Assembly (NCBI GenBank): GCA_965249745.1
Contig: OZ252252.1
Location: 1,798,001 to 1,862,000, forward strand
Direction of reading: 5' to 3'
Length of the DNA: 64,000 nt
Source of the DNA: JANYHH01 sp965249745
Lineage (GTDB): Bacteria; Deinococcota; Deinococci; Deinococcales; JAAFIG01
Part shown: positions 9,062 to 16,525 of the stretch, piece by piece
Position numbering within the stretch: position 1 is the stretch's first letter
Layout: every line of letters starts with the position of its first letter
Position numbers and translations under genes: made by a program
The notes under the pieces: model-generated
What the model saw: the letters and a program-made list of their open reading frames with translations, nothing else
What the model was told of the DNA's origin: nothing
Databases searched by the model: none

Positions 9062-9835
9062 ATGAAATTACAGATCAAAGACCTGTGGGCGAGCATCAAC
9101 GGCGAGATGATCCTGAAGGGCGTCAACTTAGAGGTTCCAGCCGGAGAGTTCCACGCGATCATGGGCCCGAACGGCAACGGGAAAAGTACCCTGGTCAAAG
9201 TCATCGCTGGCGCACCCGAATACACCGTAGAACGCGGCGAGGTACTGTACGACGGCGAGAATATCCTGGAGATGGAACCCGACGAACGCGCCCGCAAGGG
9301 TTTGTACCTGGCGTTTCAGTATCCGGTCGAAATCCCTGGCGTGACCGTCGCCAACTTCCTGCGCCTAGCGATTCAAGCCCGCACCGGACAGGAAGTCCAG
9401 TTCATGGACTTTTACAAGAAGCTCACCCACGCCTTAGAGATCCTGGACTGGGACGAATCCTGGGTCAACCGCTACCTCAACCAGGGCTTTTCCGGCGGCG
9501 AGAAAAAGCGCAACGAAATCCTGCAAATGCTGATGCTAGAACCCGGCTTCGCGCTAATGGACGAAACCGATAGCGGTCTGGACATTGACGCCTTGAAAGT
9601 CGTTGCCAGGGGCGTCAACGCCATGCGCGGCGCGAACTTCAGCGCCCTGATGATTACCCACTACAATCGCCTGCTGGAATTCATCGTCCCCGACATGGTT
9701 CACGTCATGGTGGACGGCAGAATCGTCAAGAGTGGCGGCAAGGAAATCGCGCTAGAACTCGAGGAGAACGGGTACGAACCGGTGAAAGCCATGGCCGCGC
9801 TGCACCCAGCCCCTGAATTCAACGCCGCCGATTGA
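9062..9835 (+). CDS. sufC: Fe-S cluster assembly ATPase SufC
   Basis: SufC is the ABC-type ATPase that drives conformational change in the SufBCD scaffold during cytosolic iron-sulfur cluster assembly. This 257-residue protein has Walker A GPNGNGKST (about residues 35-43), a GLYLAFQYPVEIPGV Q-loop region typical of SufC, signature FSGGEKKR, Walker B with MDETDSGLD, and H-loop MITHY. The ATG follows CCAGGAGACGCGA, a clear Shine-Dalgarno. It begins the cluster sufC-(2 genes)-sufB-(5 genes)-sufD. The gene itself lacks CTCGAG from about 9046 to 9756, unlike most of the window. Confidence 0.98.
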   Translation: MKLQIKDLWASINGEMILKGVNLEVPAGEFHAIMGPNGNGKSTLVKVIAGAPEYTVERGEVLYDGENILEMEPDERARKGLYLAFQYPVEIPGVTVANFLRLAIQARTGQEVQFMDFYKKLTHALEILDWDESWVNRYLNQGFSGGEKKRNEILQMLMLEPGFALMDETDSGLDIDALKVVARGVNAMRGANFSALMITHYNRLLEFIVPDMVHVMVDGRIVKSGGKEIALELEENGYEPVKAMAALHPAPEFNAAD

Positions 9836-9837
9836 AC

Positions 9838-10149
9838 ATGCCCTGGGTTCTCGTGGCGGTGATCGGCTGGGCGCTCTGGGGCGGTGCGACCTCGAGCGAG
9901 CGTGTCGTGCGAATCGCGCCGAATTTGACGCAATGCTTAGGAAAGCCGCTTGACAAGCTTCAGCCGTGCTTAAACGTCCAGAACGAGAATGAAATCCGCT
10001 GGTACAGTGTTCCCAAGATCAATGGTTTCAGCTTTGAAGCCGATTACAGTTACAAGCTGCGCGTCCGCACCACCGTGCTACCCGTCCTCGAGTCCACTCC
10101 AGTGTGGTGCCTCGTCGAAACTCTCGAGAAAACCCCCGTCAGTCGTTGA
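9838..10149 (+). CDS. DUF4377-like secreted protein, first of a tandem pair
   Basis: A 104-residue protein starting 2 nt after sufC (ATG at 9838; a TTG at 9832 overlaps the sufC stop). A hydrophobic N-terminus (WVLVAVIGWALWGGATSS) looks like a signal peptide or anchor. The rest matches the DUF4377 pattern: two cysteines (TQCLG and QPCLNV), a central W, an INGFSFEADYSYKLRV segment, and a closing LEKTP. The function of DUF4377 is unknown; related domains occur with META/heat-shock-like lipoproteins. Its place between sufC and sufB suggests cotranscription but not necessarily a role in Fe-S assembly. Confidence 0.75.
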   Translation: MPWVLVAVIGWALWGGATSSERVVRIAPNLTQCLGKPLDKLQPCLNVQNENEIRWYSVPKINGFSFEADYSYKLRVRTTVLPVLESTPVWCLVETLEKTPVSR

Positions 10150-10161
10150 GGAGCGTGTTGA

Positions 10162-10521
10162 ATGAACAGAACTTTCTTGTCAGTCATCCCGCTCGCAGTC
10201 GCGTTGACGGCGTGCAACCTGCCTCAAATCACGGAGTACAACCTCGAGGTCGCACCGCAAACCAAGAAATGCGTTTTTGGATTCGGATCGCCACGCGATC
10301 CTAACCCCAATTTATCTGAAAAGACGATGGATTGCATTCAAGTACGAACCGACTCGAGCCAACCCTTCTATCACAGCTTCGATATTCCAGGGTTCACGTT
10401 CCAGCCAGGCTATTTCTACCGCCTCAGAGTTCGTAACACCTACGAAAACAAAGGTTACGCGGACGATTTTGGTTACACCGAACTCATCGCCATCCTCGAG
10501 AAAACCCCCGCCACTCACTAA
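10162..10521 (+). CDS. DUF4377-like lipoprotein, second of the tandem pair
   Basis: A 119-residue paralogue of the preceding gene, 12 bp downstream with GAGGAGCG upstream of the ATG. It has a lipoprotein signal with lipobox LTAC (Cys about residue 18). The body carries KKCVFG, MDCIQV, FDIPGFTFQPGYFYRLRV, and ends ILEKTP like its neighbour. It should be anchored to the outer face of a membrane. Divergence between the two copies is high outside the GF-F--GY-Y-LRV core, so the duplication is not recent. Function unknown. Confidence 0.75.
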   Translation: MNRTFLSVIPLAVALTACNLPQITEYNLEVAPQTKKCVFGFGSPRDPNPNLSEKTMDCIQVRTDSSQPFYHSFDIPGFTFQPGYFYRLRVRNTYENKGYADDFGYTELIAILEKTPATH

Positions 10522-10532
10522 GGAGAACCGCC

Positions 10533-11969
10533 ATGACCCAGTTTGTTGAAAAAGAAGCTAACCTGCCCAACCCCGAGGTCGCCAAGATCAACGAGGGCTA
10601 CGAGTTCGGCTGGTCAGACACCGAAAAGTACACGATCAAAGCCCCCAAGGGCTTGTCCCGCGAGGTCGTGGAACTGATCTCCAAATCCAAGAACGAACCC
10701 GCTTGGATGCTCGAGTTCCGTTTGAAGGCGCTGGATATTTACAACTCGAAGCCGATTCCAAAGTGGGGCGCTGACCTGAGCGGTCTGGACTTGGAAAACA
10801 TTTATTACTACATCAAGCCCACAGACATGCTGAACTCGCGCACTTGGGACGACGTGCCGGACGATATCAAGAACACCTTTGACAAGCTCGGCATCCCCGA
10901 ATCCGAGCGCGGCATGTTGGCGGGCGTCGGGGCGCAGTACGAAAGTGAAATGGTGTACCACAACCTGAAAGAGGAGTGGGAAAAGCTCGGCGTGATCTTT
11001 TTGAGCATTGAAGACGGGATGCGCGAGTATCCCGATCTGTTCCGCGAGCACTTCGCCACGGTCATCCCGCCGGAGGACAACAAGTTTGCCGCCGTCAACA
11101 GCGCCGTCTGGTCCGGTGGCAGCTTCGTTTACGTGCCCAAGGGCGTCAAGGTCGAAGTCCCGCTGCAAACCTATTTCCGTATCAACGCCGAGAACAGCGG
11201 TCAATTCGAGCGCACGCTCATTATCATTGACGAGGGCGCATACGCGCATTACATCGAGGGTTGCACCGCCCCCAGCTACTCGAGCGACAGCTTCCACAGC
11301 GGCGTGATCGAAATTGTTGTCAAAAAGGGCGCTCGGATGCGCTACAGCACGATCCAGAATTGGTCGCACAACGTCTATAACCTCGTGACCCAACGCGCCG
11401 CCGTCTACGAGGGCGCACACATGGAATGGGTGGACGGCAACCTGGGGAGCAAGGTCACGATGAAGTACCCCGCCACGTATCTATTAGAACCCAATGCTCG
11501 AGGCGAAATTCTCAGCATCGCCATGGCCACCACTGGGCAGCATCAGGACGCGGGTGGCAAGGTCGTTCACTTCGCGCCGAACACCTCGAGCAGCATTGTC
11601 AGTAAATCCATTTCCAAGAACGACGGGCGTAGTAGCTACCGTGGGCTGGTCAAGATTTACGACGGCGCGACGAACGCCAAGTCCAACGTGGAATGCGACG
11701 CGCTCTTGCTGAACGACGACAGCCGCACCGACACGTACCCTTACATTGAGATTGAAGAGAAAACTGCTGCCGTCGGACACGAAGCCACGGTTTCCAAGAT
11801 CAACGACGAGCAGGTCTTCTACCTGATGTCTCGAGGACTGTCCGAGGGCGCGGCCACGGGCTTGATTGTGCGTGGGTTCATTGAACCGATTGCCAAGGAA
11901 TTGCCACTCGAGTATGCGGTGGAGCTGAATCGGTTGATCGAGTTGGAGATGGAAGGGAGTGTTGGGTAA
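10533..11969 (+). CDS. sufB: Fe-S cluster assembly scaffold SufB
   Basis: SufB forms the SufBC2D scaffold on which nascent Fe-S clusters are built. The 478-residue length fits the family. Recognisable parts are the N-terminal GYEFGW and WMLEFRLKALDIY segments, the SAVWSGGSFVYVPKGV strand, IEGCTAP with a conserved Cys, the parallel beta-helix core (GNLGSKVTMKYPA), and the C-terminal EATVSKINDEQVFYLMSRGL motif shared with SufD. AAGGAGAACCGCC precedes the ATG. SufD and SufC are in the same cluster; no SufS or SufU is present here. Confidence 0.98.
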   Translation: MTQFVEKEANLPNPEVAKINEGYEFGWSDTEKYTIKAPKGLSREVVELISKSKNEPAWMLEFRLKALDIYNSKPIPKWGADLSGLDLENIYYYIKPTDMLNSRTWDDVPDDIKNTFDKLGIPESERGMLAGVGAQYESEMVYHNLKEEWEKLGVIFLSIEDGMREYPDLFREHFATVIPPEDNKFAAVNSAVWSGGSFVYVPKGVKVEVPLQTYFRINAENSGQFERTLIIIDEGAYAHYIEGCTAPSYSSDSFHSGVIEIVVKKGARMRYSTIQNWSHNVYNLVTQRAAVYEGAHMEWVDGNLGSKVTMKYPATYLLEPNARGEILSIAMATTGQHQDAGGKVVHFAPNTSSSIVSKSISKNDGRSSYRGLVKIYDGATNAKSNVECDALLLNDDSRTDTYPYIEIEEKTAAVGHEATVSKINDEQVFYLMSRGLSEGAATGLIVRGFIEPIAKELPLEYAVELNRLIELEMEGSVG

Positions 11970-11977
11970 ACGACGCA

Positions 11978-12328
11978 ATGGCTATCCTCGTGATCCGCGA
12001 TCAAGTCATACCAGCGCAATTGCGTCAGATGCTCGAGGAATACGCGAGCGACGAGTACGTCAAACTCGCCGTTGACCTCGAGCAAGGCATTCTCGCTGGC
12101 GGCGGCGAGTGGCACGCGGATTGCGAAGCGGTACTCCTCGAGCTGGAATGCGATCACTCGAGCATCTGGGGCGCGGGTTGGCTGTGGCGAACGCAGCAAG
12201 TGACGTTCGATTCGCTCATCAACATCAGACCCAAGCAAGGCAACCGCACCCTCGAGTTGGAAGACCCGAAGCTGCGTGAGCGCGTTTTGAGCATTGTCAC
12301 CAAGTTCTTTGCTGGAGTGAAGCCGTGA
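11978..12328 (+). CDS. DUF5674 family protein
   Basis: A 116-residue protein starting 8 bp after sufB. It shows the DUF5674 pattern: an N-terminal VIRDQVIPAQLRQML, then VKLAVDLEQGILAGGGEWHADCEAVLLE, a W-G-G segment, and the C-terminal INIRPKQGNRTLELEDPKLRERV. The family is found in diverse bacteria and has no known function. The DNA is very dense in CTCGAG. It overlaps the next gene by 4 bases (GTGA), so the two are probably translationally coupled. Confidence 0.78.
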   Translation: MAILVIRDQVIPAQLRQMLEEYASDEYVKLAVDLEQGILAGGGEWHADCEAVLLELECDHSSIWGAGWLWRTQQVTFDSLINIRPKQGNRTLELEDPKLRERVLSIVTKFFAGVKP

Positions 12329-12654
12329 CCGACTACCCCCGCAAGGAACGCTTCATCAAAGACCCGATCTCGAGACGACTGGGCAACTTGGCAGTCAACC
12401 TCAACCGCGTTGGGGTGTTCGCAGAGAAGAACTCGGCTGATAGCGTGCGAAATCTGCTCGGTGAAAGTGTACGATTCATCGAGTGGAGTGCGGCGGATAC
12501 AGCGCCAGAGGTCAGTGAAACGCTGGTGGAGTTTCAGGTGCAACTCGCCCGCTGGCAACTGACGTGGGATGATTGCTGGAACGACCAAGCGCGGCAGCGA
12601 AAGATTATCAGCGCCACGAAAACCATGTCCGAACAAGTGCTTGCGATGATGTGA
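12325..12654 (+). CDS. Conserved-looking protein of unknown function, coupled to the DUF5674 gene
   Basis: A 109-residue soluble, mostly helical protein beginning at a GTG within the stop of the DUF5674 gene. Sequence features are an N-terminal RKERFIKDPISRRLGNLAVNL and many Trp residues in the middle (EWSAAD, ARWQLTWDDCW). I do not recognise a family. The tight overlap suggests it works with, or is regulated with, the DUF5674 protein. Confidence 0.6.
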   Translation: MTDYPRKERFIKDPISRRLGNLAVNLNRVGVFAEKNSADSVRNLLGESVRFIEWSAADTAPEVSETLVEFQVQLARWQLTWDDCWNDQARQRKIISATKTMSEQVLAMM

Positions 12655-12678
12655 AGCTCGAGGGAAGGTTGGGAGAAT

Positions 12679-12885
12679 ATGTCGGTTTCTGAAATCGTTA
12701 ATTCTGTGGAAACCTTCAACCGCGAGGAGTGGAATCAGCTCTGGTCGCTCCTCGAGAAGAAACGAGCGCTCGAGTTAGCCTTGGAGTTCAAAGCCACGCT
12801 AGGCGATTATGCAGAGGTCAACACGCCGCTCGAGGCATATAGCGCGAGCACTTCACTCGCCCGGTTTCTCGAGGGTCAAGCGTGA
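12679..12885 (+). CDS. Small protein of unknown function upstream of an antitoxin-like gene
   Basis: A 68-residue, acidic, helical protein (EWNQLWSLLEKKRALELALEF). The ATG is preceded by GGGAAGGTTGGGAGAATAT. It overlaps the next gene by 4 bases (GTGA). No family recognised; it could be a partner of the following Phd-like protein. Confidence 0.5.
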   Translation: MSVSEIVNSVETFNREEWNQLWSLLEKKRALELALEFKATLGDYAEVNTPLEAYSASTSLARFLEGQA

Positions 12886-13121
12886 AAGCAGCTAAACTCG
12901 AGAAAGGCAGAGGTGAACCCATGATTGCAGCGCGTCAACAAATCACGGATGAAACCGGCGCAACCTTCGTGATGCTGCCGCTCGAGGAGTATAACGACCT
13001 GATAGACGCGATTCTGGACGCTCAAGATATTAAGAACTTGCCAGCGCTTAGGGCAGCCAGTGAAGGCGCAGAGCGCATTTCAATCGAAGCGCTGCGCGTG
13101 CAACTGCTCGAGGATGCGTGA
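12882..13121 (+). CDS. Phd/YefM-like antitoxin without a recognisable toxin
   Basis: A 79-residue protein whose central ITDETGATFVMLPLEEYNDLIDAI segment resembles the N-terminal DNA-binding part of Phd/YefM antitoxins (target residue pattern V-M-P--EY--L). A GTG at 12882 overlaps the upstream gene; an ATG at 12921 would give a 66-residue protein closer to the family start. No PIN, RelE or Doc-like gene follows; the next gene is a protease. It may be an orphan antitoxin, or the preceding 68-residue protein may be its partner. Confidence 0.6.
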   Translation: MKAAKLEKGRGEPMIAARQQITDETGATFVMLPLEEYNDLIDAILDAQDIKNLPALRAASEGAERISIEALRVQLLEDA

Positions 13122-13244
13122 CATCGTAGGGTTATCGAGGAATCGCGGGGCGAGGATAGTGTCAAAGCATCGTTAAAAATTTAGATTGATTTCAAAACAT
13201 AAACACTGAATTGACTCCAAAAATTTGTAAACTAGAGACAAAAT

Positions 13245-13928
13245 ATGATTACTAATAGAGTTTTTACAAGAACTTATTGGATAAAATGCGGAAGTAGCTC
13301 CGGCACTGGGTTTTTAGTAGATATTGACTCTAAAAGATACTTAGTTACGGTTAAACATGTCGTCAGTGAATACTCGGAGACTAATCCCATATGTTATGCA
13401 AAAAATAACACATGGCACATATTGCCTACAATCAGAACTTGGATTGGCGACGATTCTGCTGACTTGGCTATTTTTTCGCCACAGACACCGACAAGACCCA
13501 ATGCCCCCGGTTGGAACATCGAATTAAATTCAGCTAGTGTTCAAATAGGGCAAGACGTATTTTTTACGGGATTTCCCTACGGTATGTTCACTGATAACTT
13601 GGGTGCTAATGATGGATTTCCTATAGCCTTGGTCAAAAAAGCTTGTTTCTCTGGCGTCGATTCAAGGCAAAATGTATACTATTTGGACGGTGTTGTGAAT
13701 AAAGGATTTTCTGGAGCACCAGTTATTGCGAAAGTTTCAGGTGAGGAAAACGAAAAAATAATAGGTGTCATAGAAGGCTACTACGGAAAAGTAAATCCTG
13801 TAACGGAGAATGGGCAAGAAACGGGTTTAGAAGTCGAGTATAATCCGGGAATTATAAAATCACTTAACATTAAACTAGTTACAGATGCGATTTCGAATAA
13901 TCCTAATGGATTTCAGTTGCCTTGGTAG
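13245..13928 (+). CDS. Cytoplasmic trypsin-like serine peptidase, AT-rich and probably transferred
   Basis: A 227-residue chymotrypsin-fold peptidase with no signal peptide. The triad is visible: H38 in TVKHVV, D73 in SADLAIF, S156 in NKGFSGAP; SGTGFLVDI opens the first barrel. Single-domain trypsin-like proteins of this sort often act as effector modules, but no partner domain is fused here. Codon use is strongly AT-biased and the gene and its 5' flank (about 13140-13950) contain no CTCGAG, in sharp contrast to both sides. A TAAACT lies about 11 nt upstream of the ATG. It sits between an antitoxin-like gene and sufD, and is probably a recent insertion. Substrate unknown. Confidence 0.82.
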   Translation: MITNRVFTRTYWIKCGSSSGTGFLVDIDSKRYLVTVKHVVSEYSETNPICYAKNNTWHILPTIRTWIGDDSADLAIFSPQTPTRPNAPGWNIELNSASVQIGQDVFFTGFPYGMFTDNLGANDGFPIALVKKACFSGVDSRQNVYYLDGVVNKGFSGAPVIAKVSGEENEKIIGVIEGYYGKVNPVTENGQETGLEVEYNPGIIKSLNIKLVTDAISNNPNGFQLPW

Positions 13929-13948
13929 ATATACATTTGGAGATAAAG

Positions 13949-15331
13949 ATGAACAATACAATGGCTGCCCCCCTGACCATCTCGAGCCGCAACGAACCCG
14001 CATGGCTCGAGTCCGCCCGCACATCAGCGCTCGAGGTCTACAACGACCGCGCCATTCCGACGACGGCAGTCGAGGCGTGGAAGTACACGAACCTGCGGCG
14101 CTTCAAACCCGAGAACTTCCAGCCCGCCAAAGCTGTGCCAGCCGTCTCGAGCGTGAATGATTTGCCCGCGAAGATACGGGACAGGTTGAGCAGCACCGAC
14201 GCAGCGGGCAGAATCGTGCTGAGCGGCTCGAGCGTGATTTACTCCGAGATTCCGGTGGAGTTGAGCGCCAAGGGCGTGATTTTCACGGATTTGAAGTCAG
14301 CCGTCACGCAGCACCCTGAGCTGGTGCAGAAGTACCTGTACAGCGTCGTCGGCGCGGCGTACCCAGCTCCGACCACGCTGGCGCTCGAGCGCTACGAGCA
14401 CATCCCACACTTGGACGAGGACAAGTTCACGGCGCTCAACGCGGCGATGTGGGACAACGGCTTTTTCTTGTACGTGCCAAGAAATGTGGAACTCGAGTTG
14501 CCGCTCGGGGGGTTCCGGTACTTAGATCAGGATGGCACGTTCGCCGCCTCGAGAACGCTGGTGGTGCTGGGAGATAATGCCAAGGTCACCTACATTGATG
14601 AGCAGGACAGCCCGGATTTGAAAGCCGCGAACTTCGGCGCGGTGGAACTCGTGCTGGGACGCGGGGCGCACCTGCGGTACGTGGCGATTCAGAACTGGGG
14701 GCGCGGTTTCACGCACATTCAGCGCATTAAATCCAGCCTCGAGTCGGATGCGGTGCTGAACAGCTTGTATGTCACGATGGGCGCGACGCTGAGCCGCACC
14801 GAGGTGCAATCTGAGTTGAACACAGGCTCTTCGTCAGAGATGCTGGCGGTCTACTTCGCGGACAAGGATCAGCATTTCGATCACCTGACCTTGCAGCATC
14901 ACCTGAAACCTAGGGCGTACAGCGATTTGCTCTTTAAGGGCGTGCTGACCGATCAGGCTCGAGGGGTGTTCTCTGGGCTAATCAAGGTGGAGCTGAACGC
15001 GCAAAAAACCGACGCCTACCAGAAGAACCGCACGTTGCTGCTTTCGGATCAGGCGCGCTCCGACAGTGTGCCGCAGCTCGAGATCAATGCCAACGATGTG
15101 CGCTGCTCGCACGGCAGTACGACCGCGCCCGTGGATCAGCAGGAGCTGTTCTACCTGCGCTCGCGGGGGATTACCCGTCCGATTGCCGAGAAGATGCTGG
15201 TCACAGCCTTCCTGGAGGATGTGCTGAACCGCGTGCCGTTGAAGAACGTGGTGAAGTACCTGGAGAACGTGATCGCCGACAAGGTCGGGGCACCGAAGGG
15301 CTTCAACCGGATTGAAGCTGAAGAGAAGTAA
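13949..15331 (+). CDS. sufD: Fe-S cluster assembly protein SufD
   Basis: SufD pairs with SufB and SufC in the cluster scaffold. The protein (460 residues from this ATG) has the N-terminal helical part (RNEPAWLESARTSALEVY, VEAWKYTNLRRF), the beta-helix core, the conserved C-terminal histidine in RCSHGSTTAPVDQQELFYLRSRGI, and a final helix. GGAGATAAAG directly precedes the ATG; an upstream TTG at 13922 would overlap the protease gene and is less likely. A strong hairpin with TTTCTT follows. The gene has about 11 CTCGAG sites, so the insertion boundary lies close to its start. Confidence 0.95.
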   Translation: MNNTMAAPLTISSRNEPAWLESARTSALEVYNDRAIPTTAVEAWKYTNLRRFKPENFQPAKAVPAVSSVNDLPAKIRDRLSSTDAAGRIVLSGSSVIYSEIPVELSAKGVIFTDLKSAVTQHPELVQKYLYSVVGAAYPAPTTLALERYEHIPHLDEDKFTALNAAMWDNGFFLYVPRNVELELPLGGFRYLDQDGTFAASRTLVVLGDNAKVTYIDEQDSPDLKAANFGAVELVLGRGAHLRYVAIQNWGRGFTHIQRIKSSLESDAVLNSLYVTMGATLSRTEVQSELNTGSSSEMLAVYFADKDQHFDHLTLQHHLKPRAYSDLLFKGVLTDQARGVFSGLIKVELNAQKTDAYQKNRTLLLSDQARSDSVPQLEINANDVRCSHGSTTAPVDQQELFYLRSRGITRPIAEKMLVTAFLEDVLNRVPLKNVVKYLENVIADKVGAPKGFNRIEAEEK

Positions 15332-15346
15332 AGCTCGAGGGGTTTG

Positions 15347-15374
15347 GGGCGAACCAAGCGGTTCGCCCTTTCTT
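15347..15374 (+). terminator. Intrinsic terminator after sufD
   Basis: GGGCGAACC (15347-15355), loop AAGC, GGTTCGCCC (15360-15368), then TTTCTT. A perfect 9-bp stem 16 bp after the sufD stop; probably ends the suf transcript. Confidence 0.8.
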
Positions 15375-15378
15375 CGTG

Positions 15379-15417
15379 CCGCTCGCGGCGGTCACGGCAA
15401 CACACTGCCGCGAGCGG
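15379..15417. repeat. Long perfect inverted repeat upstream of the GNAT gene
   Basis: CCGCTCGCGGC (15379-15389) and GCCGCGAGCGG (15407-15417) form an 11-bp stem with a 17-nt loop. It has no T tract and ends 1 nt before the TAATAT box of the next gene, so it could back up the terminator or act as an operator. Confidence 0.6.
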
Positions 15418-15418
15418 T

Positions 15419-15424
15419 TAATAT
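15419..15424 (+). promoter_or_regulatory. Leaderless -10 box for the GNAT gene
   Basis: TAATAT, 6 nt before the ATG at 15431. Confidence 0.55.
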
Positions 15425-15430
15425 GAAAGA

Positions 15431-15871
15431 ATGTACGTTGGACACGGGTCTTTGTTTGACATGGAAGACACCATCACGATTGATTCGCTCGCCAAAGCAT
15501 CAGAAGATCGGCAGGACAAGCTGCGTCGCGCTTTCCGAGGTCATGGTGGAGCATTCCCAATCGTCGCCAGGGCTTCGGACCTGGAGGACGCGCCGCTCCT
15601 GGGATACGCCATATTCGATTACTCGTTTTTCGATAACGGATTTTTGTCAATGGTTTACGTTTCTGAATCGCAAAGGCGGCAGGGTGTCGCCTCGAGCTTG
15701 ATCGAATTCGCCGAACAACGCTGTCAACGCCCAAAGCTCTTCTCGAGCACGAATCTCAGCAACGCTCCCATGCACGCACTCTTTGCTCGGCGGGGGTACT
15801 CGGCGTGTGGCATCGTCACGGAACTGGACGAGGGTGATCCCGAAGTGTTTTACGTCAAATGTCTGATTTGA
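15431..15871 (+). CDS. GNAT family N-acetyltransferase
   Basis: A 146-residue acetyl-CoA-dependent acyltransferase. The acetyl-CoA pyrophosphate-binding motif is QRRQGVA in VSESQRRQGVASSLIEFA, after a LSMVYV beta strand; the C-terminal part has N-A-MHALFARRGY, the usual GNAT motif B. The substrate is not predictable. The leaderless box supports the ATG at 15431 rather than the internal one at 15461. Its 3' end overlaps the convergent zinc-ribbon gene by 17 bp. Confidence 0.85.
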   Translation: MYVGHGSLFDMEDTITIDSLAKASEDRQDKLRRAFRGHGGAFPIVARASDLEDAPLLGYAIFDYSFFDNGFLSMVYVSESQRRQGVASSLIEFAEQRCQRPKLFSSTNLSNAPMHALFARRGYSACGIVTELDEGDPEVFYVKCLI

Positions 15872-16115
15872 GCGACGGCTGATTCGGCGCGGCGCAATTC
15901 GGACAGACCAGGGCTTCGCGCACGATCTCGAGGCCGACACCGCCGGGATCATCGGCGTACTCGGGTTGCTTCTTGCGAGGATGCTTTTTCTTATGCTTCG
16001 GGACGAGGTGAATCTCGAGGCGATGAGCATAGACGGCTGGTCGGGTCTCGAGGGTGATGTGTTGCGCGGGTATGGAGCTGGGTACGACGGTCTGGCAAAT
16101 CTGGCATTTGAACAT
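15855..16115 (-). CDS. Small zinc-ribbon protein of unknown function
   Basis: An 86-residue basic protein with two CxxC knuckles: CQIC near the N-terminus and CPNC near the C-terminus, expected to bind one Zn. Between them is a Lys/His-rich stretch (PKHKKKHPRKK) followed by DPGGVGLEIVREALVC. The pattern suggests an RNA- or ribosome-associated protein, but that is inference. It overlaps the end of the GNAT gene on the opposite strand. Confidence 0.65.
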   Translation of the reverse strand: MFKCQICQTVVPSSIPAQHITLETRPAVYAHRLEIHLVPKHKKKHPRKKQPEYADDPGGVGLEIVREALVCPNCAAPNQPSLKSDI

Positions 16116-16525
16116 CTGAACGGGCGGCGTTTTGTCTGGAGACGCTGCCGGAACTCGAGCGATGAAAACGAACCGAGTCAGTGGTTCGACGCGGTGGTGC
16201 TCGAGCGGAACAGTTGGGGTTTGAGATCAATCTTGGGGGGCTGCGGGTTGGATTGGGTGTGGCTTGCTCGGGCGGGCAGCTAGGCTCAAAACGGGACAAA
16301 GCGTACTTCACCCGTGAAGCGGCGTCAAATCGCTTGTTGAGATCGAGGCTCGAGGTTCAAACCTGGTACGACGTGCTCGAGTGCGGGCGAGGCTACCTCA
16401 CACCTGGCCCGCACGAGAAACGATCTGCTGCACGCGTCTTGACCGCAATATCCGCAGTGGGTCTAAGCGCGGCCTGATCGCCCGATCAGCAGTGTCTCGA
16501 GACCATTGTTCTACCTGGACTTCGC
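16116..16525. other. Intergenic region without a recognised gene
   Basis: It contains several CTCGAG sites, a short CTTCA-CCCG-TGAAG hairpin (16306-16319) and CTGATC-gccc-GATCAG (16474-16489), the latter close to the 3' end of the minus-strand amidase gene but without a T tract. No convincing ORF or RNA gene was found. Confidence 0.4.

Noticed and set aside
10614..11420. A 268-codon frame antisense to sufB
   Set aside because: Mirror of the strongly constrained sufB frame; no start signal or recognisable domain.
13211..13233. TTGACT and TAAACT as a -35/-10 pair for the protease gene
   Set aside because: The spacer is only about 11 bp, too short for a sigma-70 promoter.
15966..16283. A 105-codon plus-strand frame over the zinc-ribbon gene and spacer
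   Set aside because: The minus-strand frame has two CxxC motifs and a better composition; this one has no features.
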